DNA from: Longimicrobium sp.
GTDB lineage: Bacteria; Gemmatimonadota; Gemmatimonadetes; Longimicrobiales; Longimicrobiaceae
DNA: 64,000 nt
NCBI GenBank assembly: GCA_036387335.1
Contig: DASVTZ010000203.1
Location: 91,969 to 155,968, forward strand
Reading direction: 5' to 3'
In this document: positions 22,990-32,528 of the stretch, one piece after another
Layout of the letters: every line of letters begins with the position of its first letter
How positions within the stretch are numbered: the first letter of the stretch is position 1
The notes under the pieces: generated by a model
The model's input: only the letters and a program-made list of their open reading frames with translations
Database searches by the model: none
Told to the model about the DNA's origin: nothing
Position numbers and translations under genes: made by a program

Positions 22990-24489
22990 ATGGTGGCAAA
23001 AACTCCGCCTCGCGGTTTACCGGAAGTGCTGGTGAGCACGTCCGAAACGAGCGGTGCCGTCCAGCGGATGGTGAAGAGGGGCGAGCTTCGGAAGATCGGA
23101 CCGCGCCTGTACACGCCGAACCAGGTGGATGCGCCGGAGAGCATCGTCGGCAGGAACCTGTGGCAGGTGATCGCCCTCCTCTTCCCCGGCGCGGTCGTCT
23201 CCCACCGCACCGCGCTCACTCAGAAGCCGACGCCTAAGGGCACGGTGTTCCTGACCGGCGCGTACGAGCGGATCGTGCGGCTTCCCGGCGCTACCGTCCG
23301 CATCCTCAAAGGCCCAGGACCGCTCGAGGGTGACAACGGATACTTTGGGGCGCTGTACATGGCGTCTGAATCACGCGCGCTCCTGGAGTGCCTCAGGTTT
23401 TCGCGGGTTCGGAGCAGCGAAGCGTCCGTCGTTTCCGCCACCGAGCTGGAGACGATCCTCGAGCGCAGGCTCTCCTTCAAAGGGGAGGGCTGGATCAACA
23501 GCATACGCGACCGGGCGCGGGCGATCGCACCGGAGCTCGGGCTGGAGGAAGCGTATGCAAAGCTCGACAGGATCGTCGGGGCGCTCCTCGGCACCCGCAA
23601 AGCAAGGATGCATGCTCCGACCGCGATCGCGCGCGCGGCGGGAGCGCCCTACGATGCCGCGCGCCTGGAGCGGTTCACGCGTCTCGCGGACGCGCTGCGG
23701 CTCTGGCCTTCGGCGGATCGCCCGGATCCCGTGATCCGTGGGCCCGCGTTCCAGAACCTCGCGTTCTTCGACGCCTACTTCTCCAACTTCATCGAGGGAA
23801 CCGAATTCGAAGTCGAAGAGGCGCTGGAGATCGTCTTCGAGAACCGCATTCCGGCCGCGCGTCCCGCTGACGCGCACGACGTCCTGGGTACGTTCCGCCT
23901 AGTGTCCAGCAGCCACGAGATGGGCCAAAGCGCGGCGGATCTGGCCCGCGACTTCCCCGCGTTCCGTGCGATGCTCGAGTCCAGGCACGAGACCATCCTG
24001 CACGGCAGGCCGGAGACGCAGCCGGGCCGCTTCAAGGAAGTGGTCAATCGCGCCGGTGACACGGTCTTCGTACATCCCGAGCTGCTGGTGGGCACGATGT
24101 CGAGGGGTCTGGAGATCATGCCGTCGCTCCCCGACCCGTTTCACCGGGCGGTCTACATGATGTTCTTGGTATCGGAGACCCACCCGTTCAACGATGGAAA
24201 CGGCCGCCTCGCGCGGGCGATGATGAACGCCGAGCTGATCTCCGGGGGCCAGCGCAGGCTCCTCATCCCCACTGCATTCCGGGGCGACTACATTGGCGGC
24301 TTGCGCCGTCTTTCCAAGCAGGACGATCCCAAGACGCTGATCCAGGTGCTCGACTTCGCCCAGCGATTCACCGCCGCGGTGGACTTCGGCGATCTCGCCG
24401 CCGCGCAGCGGGTCCTCACGCAGTGCGGCGCCTTCCAGTCCGGCGACGAGGCGCGCCTCCGCATGCCGCGCTCAACGACCGGATCGTAG
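22990..24489 (+). CDS. Fic-domain AMP-transferase with AbiEi-like N-terminus
   Basis: A 499-residue protein. Residues 1-90 resemble AbiEi/winged-helix antitoxin regions (VSTSETSGAVQRMVKRGEL, then KIGPRLYTPN). The Fic domain has HPFNDGNGRLAR (H398), the catalytic loop that transfers AMP from ATP. Upstream, SNFIEG (residues 265-270) matches the autoinhibitory (S/T)xxxE(G/N) helix, so activity is self-restrained. I start at ATG 22990; ATG 22951 lies in sequence resembling a tRNA D-arm. A DNA-binding-like domain fused to Fic suggests an autoregulated toxin-like or defence enzyme. It stands alone beside the DUF4011 helicase. Confidence 0.88.
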   Translation: MVAKTPPRGLPEVLVSTSETSGAVQRMVKRGELRKIGPRLYTPNQVDAPESIVGRNLWQVIALLFPGAVVSHRTALTQKPTPKGTVFLTGAYERIVRLPGATVRILKGPGPLEGDNGYFGALYMASESRALLECLRFSRVRSSEASVVSATELETILERRLSFKGEGWINSIRDRARAIAPELGLEEAYAKLDRIVGALLGTRKARMHAPTAIARAAGAPYDAARLERFTRLADALRLWPSADRPDPVIRGPAFQNLAFFDAYFSNFIEGTEFEVEEALEIVFENRIPAARPADAHDVLGTFRLVSSSHEMGQSAADLARDFPAFRAMLESRHETILHGRPETQPGRFKEVVNRAGDTVFVHPELLVGTMSRGLEIMPSLPDPFHRAVYMMFLVSETHPFNDGNGRLARAMMNAELISGGQRRLLIPTAFRGDYIGGLRRLSKQDDPKTLIQVLDFAQRFTAAVDFGDLAAAQRVLTQCGAFQSGDEARLRMPRSTTGS

Positions 24490-24803
24490 CCATTTGAAAC
24501 GTGCCGGCGAGCACGATGGCGTCCGGCTCCGTGCAATAGCGGAGATCGTGCGAGATGTAGAACCTGCTCCGTGCGGCCTGCTCGAGCGCCTCATCGACTT
24601 CGCGAATATACCGGCGGAGCCGGCGCGGCGAGAACCTATCGGGGAACACGCCCCGGTGAGAAGAACCTACGGATCGCGTGGAGGACGTGCATGATCCGGG
24701 ACTCCTCCTCCCGATGCGCCGTCGCCGCCTTCGCCATCTCACCGATCACGCGGTTCCGCTCGCGCCGGCTCATCGCGGCCAGATCTTTCTGCTGGACCTC
24801 CAT
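24416..24803 (-). pseudogene. Possible small gene split by a frameshift
   Basis: From ATG 24803, with a strong GGGAGGGG ribosome site, the frame encodes a charged helical peptide (DLAAMSRRERNRVIGEMAKA, then HVLHAIRRFFSPG) and stops at 24636. A second frame continues with coding character (FSPRRLRRYIREVDEALEQA, then YISHDLRYCTEPDAIVLAGT) to 24416, antisense to the end of the Fic gene. The two could be one gene with a shift near 24650-24665. The rest of 24804-25040 shows nothing I recognise. Confidence 0.35.
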
Positions 24804-25040
24804 CGCACCCCTCCCGTTCACATCTGCGTGACACGACAACTCCGGCTGCATGGAGTGTACTCGGCCTCACAGCGATTTGTCAACGAAAAACAGGCGGAGC
24901 CCTGCCTATCTAAGTCGTTGAAATAGCCATACTTGCAAAGAGTGACGAAAGTCGTCCGCGCGCCGTCCAGTCAGTCCCGCTCTCCTGCGGAAGAACGCTT
25001 CACCGGGATGCCGAACGGTGGCTCCATCGGGCCTGGCAAT

Positions 25041-25074
25041 TCCTCTCCTCTGCGGCTCTGCGCCTCCGCGTGAG
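25041..25074. repeat. Half copy of the CTCCGCGTGAG inverted element
   Basis: CTCTGCGGCTCTGCGCCTCC followed by GCGTGAG matches the right end of the 131-134-bp inverted elements at 41430-41560 and 54153-54286. The left arm is absent here, so this is a truncated copy. Confidence 0.6.
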
Positions 25075-25089
25075 GCCGTTGTTCAGTGA

Positions 25090-28000
25090 CTACGCGCGCA
25101 GGCGGACGCCGGTGCTTCCTTCGCCGATGATGCCTTCGGCGAGGAGGGCGTCGAGGGCGGCGCCGACGGCTTCTTCCAGGCGTGGGCCGGTGCGGCTGAA
25201 GCCCAGGAGGCCGCACACCTCACTCGCCAGCTCGCGGCGCGGAAGGCCGTCGCCGGTGCGCAGGACGGCAAGGATGGCTTCGCGATACTCCTCCGGCGCG
25301 ATCCGCTCGGCGGGGATGCGGGTGCCGGCGCGCGAGCGAACCGTCACCGCGCCGTCCGCGCCCCACACGAAGTCGCCACGCAACTGCACGCGGCCCGCGC
25401 GTTCGGCCGCGGAGAGTGCGTCCATCACCCGCGCCACCATCCGGCTCCCGGCGCGCGGGACGTCCCACATCGCCGCGACGCGGGATACGAGGTCGTCCAC
25501 GTGCAGCGGCGCCTCGGCTTCGGTAACGTCGGCGATGGCGCTCAGCAGCTCGTCGTCGCGGGCGGCGGCGAGCTCGGAGCCGGTGTGGCGCGGGGTGGTG
25601 TCCGCCATCGTGTAAGGCGTGGCGGCGAGGCTGGAGGGGGCCTCGCCGTCGTTCTGAGGCGCATCGTCATCGGGGGCCACTGCCTGCGTGTTCTCCTCGG
25701 GGGCGGAGACGATGCGGTCGACCTGCACCTGCGCGGGGGCGGTGCGGGCACGGGCGCGCGATTCCTCCACCTTGCGCAGGATGCGCTCGATCTGCCCCTC
25801 ACGGTCCTTGAACCAGTCGGTGGACCAGATGCGGTGGATCTCCCAGCCACGCCGCTCGAGGACCTGCTGGCGGAGGCGGTCGCGGTCGCGCGCGGTTTCG
25901 GACGAGTGGTACGCGACGCCATCGCACTCAATTCCGCAGACGTAGCGGCCGGGCGCCTGGTCGTCGATCACGCCGAAGTCGATACGATAGCCGGCGACGC
26001 CCACCTGCGGCTGCAGGCGGAGGCCCCGCTGCGTCAGCTCGGCGAGCACCTCGCGCTCAAAGGGCGAATCGGTGTCCGCGGCGGCGCTGGCGGTGGCGCT
26101 GTCGAGGCGGCCATGCTCGGCGTACAGGAGGAACTCGCGCAGGAGGGCGGCGCCGCGGGAGGTGGTGGCGGCGGGGTTGATGTCGTCACCGCGCATGGAG
26201 GCGAAGACCACCATCCGCTGGCGCGCGCGGGTGGTGAGGACGTTCAGGCGCCGCCAGCCGTTCTCGCCGTTGATGGGGCCGAAGTTGTGGCGCAGCTTCC
26301 CATCGCGCCCGCGGGCGTAGGTTACGCTCAGCAGGATGACGTCGCGCTCGTCGCCCTGGATGTTCTCCAGGTTCTTGACGAAGAAGGGTTCGGTGTTGCT
26401 GCGCGCGAAGAAGGCCTCCAGCGACAGGTCTTCGCGGCGGCGCAGCTCCAGCTCATCCTGGATGGCGAGCTGCTGGCGAAGGTTGAAGGTGCCGACGCCC
26501 AGCGACAGATCGGGCGTCTCGCGGGCATGGCGCACCACCTCGTCGGCCACGCGACGCGCCTCCACCAGGTTCAGCCCCTTTCCCTCGTAGACGCCGTCCG
26601 CCACGAACTCGAACACCAGCCCGGCGGAGTGCGTCGCCGTTTCCACGCTGGGAAAGGTGTGCAGCTCCGCGTCGTAGAACGAGACGTTGGAGAAGGTGAT
26701 CAGCGACTCGTGCGTGCTGCGGTAGTGCCAGCGCAGGCGCGTGCGCGGGACGCCCGCGCCCATGAACTCCTCCAGCACGCTCTCCGTGTCTTCCAGGACC
26801 GGGGTGCCGTCGTCGGCCACGGGTGCCTCCGCCTGGCCGGACATCACGGCGAAGAAGTTGGTCGGAGGCAACTGCTTGGGATCGCCCACCACCACCAACT
26901 GCGCGCCGCGGACGATGGCGCCCACCGCGTCTTCGGAGGGGAGCTGGCTGGCCTCGTCAAAGATCACCAGGTCGAAGGAGGGGCGGTCGCCGTCCAGGAG
27001 CTGCGCCACGGTGAGCGGGCTCATCATGAAACACGGCTTGATGGCGCGGATGGCGGCGCCGGCCGAGCGCAGCGTCTTGCGCAGCGGCGCGTGGCGGCGC
27101 TCCTTGGCCATCTCGCGCTGGAGGAAGGGCATCCCCTCGCGCGCGTCCGGCTCGCGGAGGCGCGCCTGCACCGCCTCGCGCATGCGGCCGATGAGCGCAT
27201 CGCGGTTCTCGCGCAGCACCGCCTCGTCCAGCGCGCGGAACTCGGCGGCGCGCTGCTCGTGGGTGAGTGTCGCGAACTGGCGCAGCGGCTCGCGCTCCGC
27301 GACCGCGGCGGCCGTCCACTTCGCGTGGAAGGCGCGGCGGAATGCACGCGCGAGCTCCGCCCACGCCACCTCCCCCGCGAGCGCCGGGGCGACCAGTTCC
27401 CCCGCGACGCCGGCGGCTACGCGCTGCCTCACCATCTCGAACGCAGCCCAGCGCGGCGCCAGCCCCGCGCCTTCGTCCAGGGCCGCGGCGCGCGCGATCA
27501 GCTCCTCCAGCGGCGCACCGGCCAGATAGTCGAGCGGCCACTCCGCCCGTACGCGCAGCCCCGCCAGCGCCTGGCGCGCCCCCTCCGCCGCCCGCGCGAG
27601 CGCCTGCGAGAGCGAGATGTCGGGGGCCACGCGGGATGCCAGCTCGGCGGCCTTTTCATCGAGCCCGTGCGCCACGCACACGCCGCGGAACTCCACCACC
27701 CAGCGCACGTACCCCTCCAGCGCCTCCCAATCCGACTCCTCGCCGTTCCACAGCGCGCCAAAGAGCTGCCGTCCGTTTGCGTCGCCCGACGCAAGCGCGG
27801 CACGCTCGCGCCGCAGCTCGTCCGACTTCCGCATCTCGTCCGCCTGCTCCAGCAGCGTGGCCGTGTAGCCGGGGAGACGCAGGGCGAGCCAGCGCCGCTT
27901 GAGCATGCGGTGCCGCCCGCTGAGGAAGTTCAGGAAGCGGAAGGGGGAGCTTTCCTTCGCCTCCATGAACGCGGCGTCGTCCGCGTGCTCCTGCGAGAGC

Positions 28001-29877
28001 ACGTCCGACCCGAGGCGCGAAAGGACCCGTTCGCGCAGCTCCTTGACCCGCCTGCCGAGCGCCGCCAGCTCCAGCGCCTCTCGCGGCGGGGCGTTCCAGG
28101 CGTCGCTGCGCAGCACCGCCAACGGCGCGCCCGGCGAGCGCCCGACCACGGCGGCCACGCGCACCGCCGTGTCCACGTCCGAGAGCGTCTTGACGGGTGG
28201 GAGACCGAAGCCGGCCGCCACTTCGCCCGCGAGCCGTGCCGCCTCGGCCAGGTGCGCGCGCAGCTCGCGGATCAGGGCGCGCGCGGATTCCATGTCATCC
28301 TCCGGCCAGAAGGTGCGCGCCGAGTCGCGCCAGGGGTGGCGCGCGGGGTCGCCCGTCTCGGCGGCGGCGCGGGCGAGCTCCTCCAGATCGCGCACGGCCG
28401 CGTCCAGCTCCTCGCGCGTCACGTTCTCAATCGGGCGTTCCAGGCGCACGCGGGGCGCATCCTTCAACGCCAGCAGCTCGCCGAAGCCGCGGAACGGGGT
28501 GAAGCCCGCCGCGCCGAACGGGGCGTGCACCGCATCCGCGTACGCCGTCAGCGCGCCGCGCACCGCGGGGAGGCGCGCGGCGGCGCCCTCGGGCGGGCGC
28601 GGGCGCTGGAGCGATGCGTCGACGGCGCGCGCGATCTCCTTCACCACCGCGCGCTTGTTCGCCTTGCCGGAGTGCAGCTCGAGGCAGAACTCGCCCAGCC
28701 CCGCGCGCACCAGCCGCTCGTGCACCACGGAGAGCGCGGCCATCTTCTCGGCCACGAAGAGAACCGACCGCCCGTCCGCCAGCGCCTGGGCAATCAGGTT
28801 GGTGATCGTCTGCGACTTCCCCGTCCCCGGCGGGCCCTCGAGCACCAGGTCGTGCCCGCGCGCCACCGCCGCGATCGCGCGAAGCTGGCTTCCGTCCGCG
28901 TCGACCACCTGCGCCGTGCGCTCGGGCGGGAAGTCGGCGTCGAGCTGCATGGTGCGCACGTCGTCCGGGAGCTGCGACAGGTCGCCGCCCTTGCGTGTGA
29001 CGAGCTGCCGCACGAGCCGGTGCGTGCCGAACGCGGTGCCGTTCGCCTCCAGGTCCTTGTACATCACGAACTTCTGGAAGGCGAAGAGGCCCAGGTACAC
29101 CTCCGTCGTCACCTGCCACCCCGCCTGCCCCTTCACCGCCTCCGTCACCGCCTGGAAGAACCCCTGGAGGTCGTAGTCGTCCGCGATGGTGGCAGCGTCG
29201 GGGAGCTCGGGGAGGACCACGCCGAAGTCGCGGCGCAGGTGCTCGGCGAGGGCGGGGTTGACGATGGGATCGTCATCCGTGGCCGTCACCGTGTACCCGG
29301 CGGCCGCCGAGGAGCGCTTCAAAGCGACCGGCAGCAGCACGAGCGGCGCGCGCAGCGTCTGGTCCGAATCGGCGGACTCGCGGTAGTGCAGCATCCCGAG
29401 CGCCATGAAGAGCGTGTTGACCCCCTGCTCCTCCTGCGTTTCGATGGCCTGCGCGTCGATGCGGCGGAGCGAGTGGTCCAGCTTGTCCGCGGGCGAGGTG
29501 GTCTGGAGCGTGTCGTCGCGATGCTTCTCGTGGAGCGCCGCGGCCTCGTACGGCGCGTACCCCGCCGCCTGCGGCATCGCTTCGTCGTCCGTCTCCACCC
29601 CCGCCTCCGCCACGGCGGGCTCGGGCGCGGCTTGCTGTTGGGACGCGGCGGCGGTCTCCGGTTCCGGCGCGGCGGCGCGGAAGCGCATCGGCTTCTCGGC
29701 CAGGTAGAGGCGGCGGAAGATCTCGGCCGGCTGCTCGTCCACCACGGCGATGGTGGAGACGCGCGTCATCTTGAAGTTGAGCGCGCGGTTGCGCTTGCTC
29801 AGGTCCAGCAGCTTGCGCTTCCAGTGGTCGAGCGAAGCGGCGACGCGCGCGTCGTCGGCGGCGGTGTCCGGGAGCAT
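25090..29877 (-). CDS. DUF4011-helicase-Vsr-like nuclease-DUF3320 protein (antiphage type)
   Basis: A 1595-residue multidomain protein. The N-terminus is DUF4011 (LDHWKRKLLDLSKRNRALNF). A superfamily 1 helicase follows, with EGPPGTGKSQTITNLIAQAL (about 345) as Walker A, LVIFDEASQLPSEDA (about 970) as Walker B and LRWHYRSTHESLI as a later motif. A Vsr/DUF559-like nuclease comes next (VCGIECDGVAYHSSETARDR near 1320, then RIWSTDWF), and a DUF3320 winged-helix tail. This architecture is recurrent in defence islands and, as I recall, has been tested as a single-gene antiphage system (hhe). ATG 29877 was chosen because DUF4011 begins right after it. A 1476-codon open frame on the other strand is antisense read-through. 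Confidence 0.9.
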   Translation of the reverse strand: MLPDTAADDARVAASLDHWKRKLLDLSKRNRALNFKMTRVSTIAVVDEQPAEIFRRLYLAEKPMRFRAAAPEPETAAASQQQAAPEPAVAEAGVETDDEAMPQAAGYAPYEAAALHEKHRDDTLQTTSPADKLDHSLRRIDAQAIETQEEQGVNTLFMALGMLHYRESADSDQTLRAPLVLLPVALKRSSAAAGYTVTATDDDPIVNPALAEHLRRDFGVVLPELPDAATIADDYDLQGFFQAVTEAVKGQAGWQVTTEVYLGLFAFQKFVMYKDLEANGTAFGTHRLVRQLVTRKGGDLSQLPDDVRTMQLDADFPPERTAQVVDADGSQLRAIAAVARGHDLVLEGPPGTGKSQTITNLIAQALADGRSVLFVAEKMAALSVVHERLVRAGLGEFCLELHSGKANKRAVVKEIARAVDASLQRPRPPEGAAARLPAVRGALTAYADAVHAPFGAAGFTPFRGFGELLALKDAPRVRLERPIENVTREELDAAVRDLEELARAAAETGDPARHPWRDSARTFWPEDDMESARALIRELRAHLAEAARLAGEVAAGFGLPPVKTLSDVDTAVRVAAVVGRSPGAPLAVLRSDAWNAPPREALELAALGRRVKELRERVLSRLGSDVLSQEHADDAAFMEAKESSPFRFLNFLSGRHRMLKRRWLALRLPGYTATLLEQADEMRKSDELRRERAALASGDANGRQLFGALWNGEESDWEALEGYVRWVVEFRGVCVAHGLDEKAAELASRVAPDISLSQALARAAEGARQALAGLRVRAEWPLDYLAGAPLEELIARAAALDEGAGLAPRWAAFEMVRQRVAAGVAGELVAPALAGEVAWAELARAFRRAFHAKWTAAAVAEREPLRQFATLTHEQRAAEFRALDEAVLRENRDALIGRMREAVQARLREPDAREGMPFLQREMAKERRHAPLRKTLRSAGAAIRAIKPCFMMSPLTVAQLLDGDRPSFDLVIFDEASQLPSEDAVGAIVRGAQLVVVGDPKQLPPTNFFAVMSGQAEAPVADDGTPVLEDTESVLEEFMGAGVPRTRLRWHYRSTHESLITFSNVSFYDAELHTFPSVETATHSAGLVFEFVADGVYEGKGLNLVEARRVADEVVRHARETPDLSLGVGTFNLRQQLAIQDELELRRREDLSLEAFFARSNTEPFFVKNLENIQGDERDVILLSVTYARGRDGKLRHNFGPINGENGWRRLNVLTTRARQRMVVFASMRGDDINPAATTSRGAALLREFLLYAEHGRLDSATASAAADTDSPFEREVLAELTQRGLRLQPQVGVAGYRIDFGVIDDQAPGRYVCGIECDGVAYHSSETARDRDRLRQQVLERRGWEIHRIWSTDWFKDREGQIERILRKVEESRARARTAPAQVQVDRIVSAPEENTQAVAPDDDAPQNDGEAPSSLAATPYTMADTTPRHTGSELAAARDDELLSAIADVTEAEAPLHVDDLVSRVAAMWDVPRAGSRMVARVMDALSAAERAGRVQLRGDFVWGADGAVTVRSRAGTRIPAERIAPEEYREAILAVLRTGDGLPRRELASEVCGLLGFSRTGPRLEEAVGAALDALLAEGIIGEGSTGVRLRA

Positions 29878-29939
29878 GGCGGTGCGGCTTGGGAAGAGGA
29901 CCGGCGGGCGGATGATGATGCTGATGTGTAGCGCGGCGG

Positions 29940-30300
29940 GGGGCGTGGGACAAGAGGGGGGGAGGGAGGCCCTCACCCCCGCTCGTTCCTCGCTGCCCCC
30001 TCTCCCGATAACAGGAGAGGGCTGCGCCCTCGCCGTTATCGAGAGAGGGGGCGGAACTCCACGCGCGTGGCAACATCCCGGTAGGGGCGCGATTTATCGC
30101 GCCCGTGCCCGACCGCGTTCCGATCTCCGCCCCTCCGCACCAACCTCGTAGGGGCAGACCTGCGTGTCTGCCCTCCCCCGCCCCGGCCTCCACCCCTGCG
30201 TTCGGCAACCAACACCGTAGGGGCCGCCCCACGTGGCTGCCCGTGCCCGCCCGCGCGCCATCCTCACCAACGGGCCTGTCCTCCCGCACGACACGGTGTA
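29940..30300. repeat. Repeat mosaic in a 618-bp gene-free region
   Basis: The region between the helicase gene and the first cupredoxin gene holds a CCCTCTCCC.../...GAGAGGG hairpin block (29985-30052), then three hairpins of the dispersed GTAGGGGC family: TAGGGGCGCGATTTATCGCG (from 30083), TAGGGGCAGACCTGCGTGTC (from 30150) and TAGGGGCCGCCCCACGTGGC (from 30220). I see no gene or clear promoter in 30300-30480. Confidence 0.7.
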
Positions 30301-30495
30301 TCGCTGCGCTACACACCGATCCCGCCGCGCTCCAGTCCACCCGCCACGCACCACACATCCAACCACCGCCCTTGCAACGGGTTGCGGCGCGGCTCGCGCG
30401 CGCGATGGGGCCGGTCCCCGTGTTGCCTTTGCACAGGGCACGAAACAAACGACTCCCATCCGACGGGAGATCCTCGCAGCGGAAGGGACCCCCCG

Positions 30496-32019
30496 ATGTA
30501 CAAGCCCTTGATCACTGTTCTGGCCCTCGCCGCGCTGGCCGCGTGCGGCGGCGGCGGGGCGGCCACGACGCCGTCGGAGAACGGGTCCGGCAACGGAGGC
30601 GAGATCACCGCCCCCGCCGGACTCACCCTGAGCCACACCACCGCCAGCGTCACCGCGGGCGGCACCCTGCAGCTATCCGCCACACCCGTGAACGCTTCGG
30701 GGACGGCGATGAGCGGGCTCCCGGCGCCCACCTGGACGAGCAGCGACGCCGCCGTGGCCACGGTCAGCGGCAGCGGTGTGGTGTCCGGCGTGGGAGCGGG
30801 GACGGCCACGATTACGGCCTCCCTCACCGCCGCGGGGGCCACGCGCACCGCCGGCGTGCAGGTGACGGTTACGCGGCCGGCGGGCGCCACCTTCGCCTCG
30901 CTCGCACTGTCGCCCGCATCGGGCGCGGTGGCGGCGGGGTCGACGCTGCCCCTGACGGCCACCCCGCGCGACGGGAGCGGCCAGGCGATGACGGGACTGC
31001 CGGCCGCCACGTTCAGCACCAGCAACGCATCGGTGGCCACGGTGAGCCCCGCGGGCGTCGTCACCGGCGTGGCGGCGGGGACGGCGGCGATCACGGCATC
31101 GCTCACCTCGGGCGGGGTCACGCAGACGGCGACGGCCACCATCACCGTCACCGCGAGCGCGCCACCTCCGGGCGGCGGCGGAAGCAGCAGCGCGACGGTC
31201 CGCGGACTGGAGCACGCCTTCTCACCCGCCAGCGTCACCATCACCCCGGGCGGCACGGTGACGTGGACGATGGTGGACGACGAGCACGACGTCACCTGGA
31301 CGGGCACGGCGCCTCCGGGGGGCAACATCCCCAAGATGGACGAGGGACAGTCCGTCACGCGCACGTTCCCCGCGGCGGGCAGCTACACGTACCGCTGCGC
31401 GCGCCACGAGAACCACAACGAGACGGGCACCGTCATCGTGCAGGGCGGCGCGTCGGCGGCGGTGTTCACCTCCGTGTCCGTGGTGCCGGGCGCGCCGAGC
31501 GTGGCCGCGGGATCCACCGCCCAGCTCCTGGCGACCCCGCTCGACCAGAACGGCCAGCCGATGTCCGGCCTGCCAGCGGCCACCTGGACCACCAGCGACG
31601 CCACACGCGCCACCGTCAGCGGCACGGGCCTGGTCACGGGCGTGGCGGCGGGGAGCGCGACGATCACCGCCTCTATCACCTCCGGCGGCGTCACGCGCAC
31701 GGGCTCGACGACTGTGACCGTGACCACGGGTGGGGGCACGACACCGCCGCCTCCGCCGCCGGGCAGCTCGTCGGCGACGGTCACCACGCCGGGCGAGACG
31801 TTCGCGCCGCAGACGGTCACCATCACGGCGGGCGGCACGGTGACGTGGCAGATCAGCGGGGCCACGCACAACGTCACCTTCAGCGGCGCGGCGCCCACGG
31901 GAGGCAACATCCCCGACACCCGCAGCGGCAACGTCGCGCGCCAGTTCACCACCGCGGGAAGCTACGACTACCAGTGCACCCGTCACGCGGGCATGCAGGG
32001 GCGCGTCGTCGTCCAGTGA
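30496..32019 (+). CDS. Lipoprotein with Ig-like (BIG2) domains and two cupredoxin domains
   Basis: A 507-residue lipoprotein (LAALAAC, C17). Three BIG2-like domains are seen: two in tandem (about 35-215) and one at about 325-415, each with ATVSxxGxVxGVxAGTAxITA. Two plastocyanin-like domains follow the second and third: one with DEHDVTW and YRCARHENH (about 235-320), and one with ATHNVTF and YQCTRHAGMQG (about 425-507). Type 1 copper needs His, Cys, His and usually Met. The second domain has all four; the first has His where Met is expected (H-x2-H). Likely a surface or periplasmic electron carrier or copper binder. It leads a four-gene cupredoxin cluster. Confidence 0.85.
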   Translation: MYKPLITVLALAALAACGGGGAATTPSENGSGNGGEITAPAGLTLSHTTASVTAGGTLQLSATPVNASGTAMSGLPAPTWTSSDAAVATVSGSGVVSGVGAGTATITASLTAAGATRTAGVQVTVTRPAGATFASLALSPASGAVAAGSTLPLTATPRDGSGQAMTGLPAATFSTSNASVATVSPAGVVTGVAAGTAAITASLTSGGVTQTATATITVTASAPPPGGGGSSSATVRGLEHAFSPASVTITPGGTVTWTMVDDEHDVTWTGTAPPGGNIPKMDEGQSVTRTFPAAGSYTYRCARHENHNETGTVIVQGGASAAVFTSVSVVPGAPSVAAGSTAQLLATPLDQNGQPMSGLPAATWTTSDATRATVSGTGLVTGVAAGSATITASITSGGVTRTGSTTVTVTTGGGTTPPPPPPGSSSATVTTPGETFAPQTVTITAGGTVTWQISGATHNVTFSGAAPTGGNIPDTRSGNVARQFTTAGSYDYQCTRHAGMQGRVVVQ

Positions 32020-32054
32020 CGCGTCCAACCACACTCATCGAACGGAGCCATACC

Positions 32055-32468
32055 ATGCGCAAAACGACCATCCTCGCGGCGCTCGTCCTCGCCATCGCCC
32101 CCTTCGCCGTCCGCGCGTCGGCGGACACGCCTCCCACCACGCACGAGGTGAAGATGGTGATGGTGGGGAGCACCGCCCGCTTCGAGCCGGCGAGCCTCAC
32201 CATCAAGGCCGGCGACCGGGTTCGCTTCGTCAACGCCAGCGGCGGCCCGCACAACGTCTCCTTCGATCCGGCCAAGGTGCCGGACGACGCCGAGCGCGCC
32301 CTCTCGGCCGGGATGCCGGCGCAGATCCAGGCGCTCTGGGGGCCGCTGGTCACCGAAGCCAACGGCGCCTACACCGTCAGCTTCGCCGGGGTGAAGCCGG
32401 GCCGCTACGAGTTCTTTTGCATGCCGCACATGGCGATGGGGATGAAGGGAGTCCTCACCGTCCAGTAG
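32055..32468 (+). CDS. Plastocyanin-like cupredoxin, secreted
   Basis: A 137-residue exported protein (signal TTILAALVLAIAPFAVRASA). A single cupredoxin domain: FEPASLTIKAGDRVRFVN, GGPHNVSF (H66) and YEFFCMPHMAMGMKG, giving C122, H125 and M130 in plastocyanin spacing (C-x2-H-x4-M). Expected to carry one type 1 copper and shuttle electrons in the periplasm. It lies 35 bp after the multidomain lipoprotein gene, co-directional. Confidence 0.92.
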   Translation: MRKTTILAALVLAIAPFAVRASADTPPTTHEVKMVMVGSTARFEPASLTIKAGDRVRFVNASGGPHNVSFDPAKVPDDAERALSAGMPAQIQALWGPLVTEANGAYTVSFAGVKPGRYEFFCMPHMAMGMKGVLTVQ

Positions 32469-32528
32469 ACGCGAACGGGCGGCGTGCATCCGCGCGCCGC
32501 CCGCCGCCCAACGCACCGGAGCCCGATC

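Noticed and set aside
22938..23010. Functional tRNA gene
   Set aside because: Only a D-arm-like stretch is present, with no T-arm or acceptor stem; kept as a low-interest relic instead.
25501..29931. A 1476-codon open frame antisense to the helicase gene
   Set aside because: It is the shadow of a very GC-rich gene: no domain, His/Arg/Gln-rich composition, while the opposite strand carries a complete multidomain protein.
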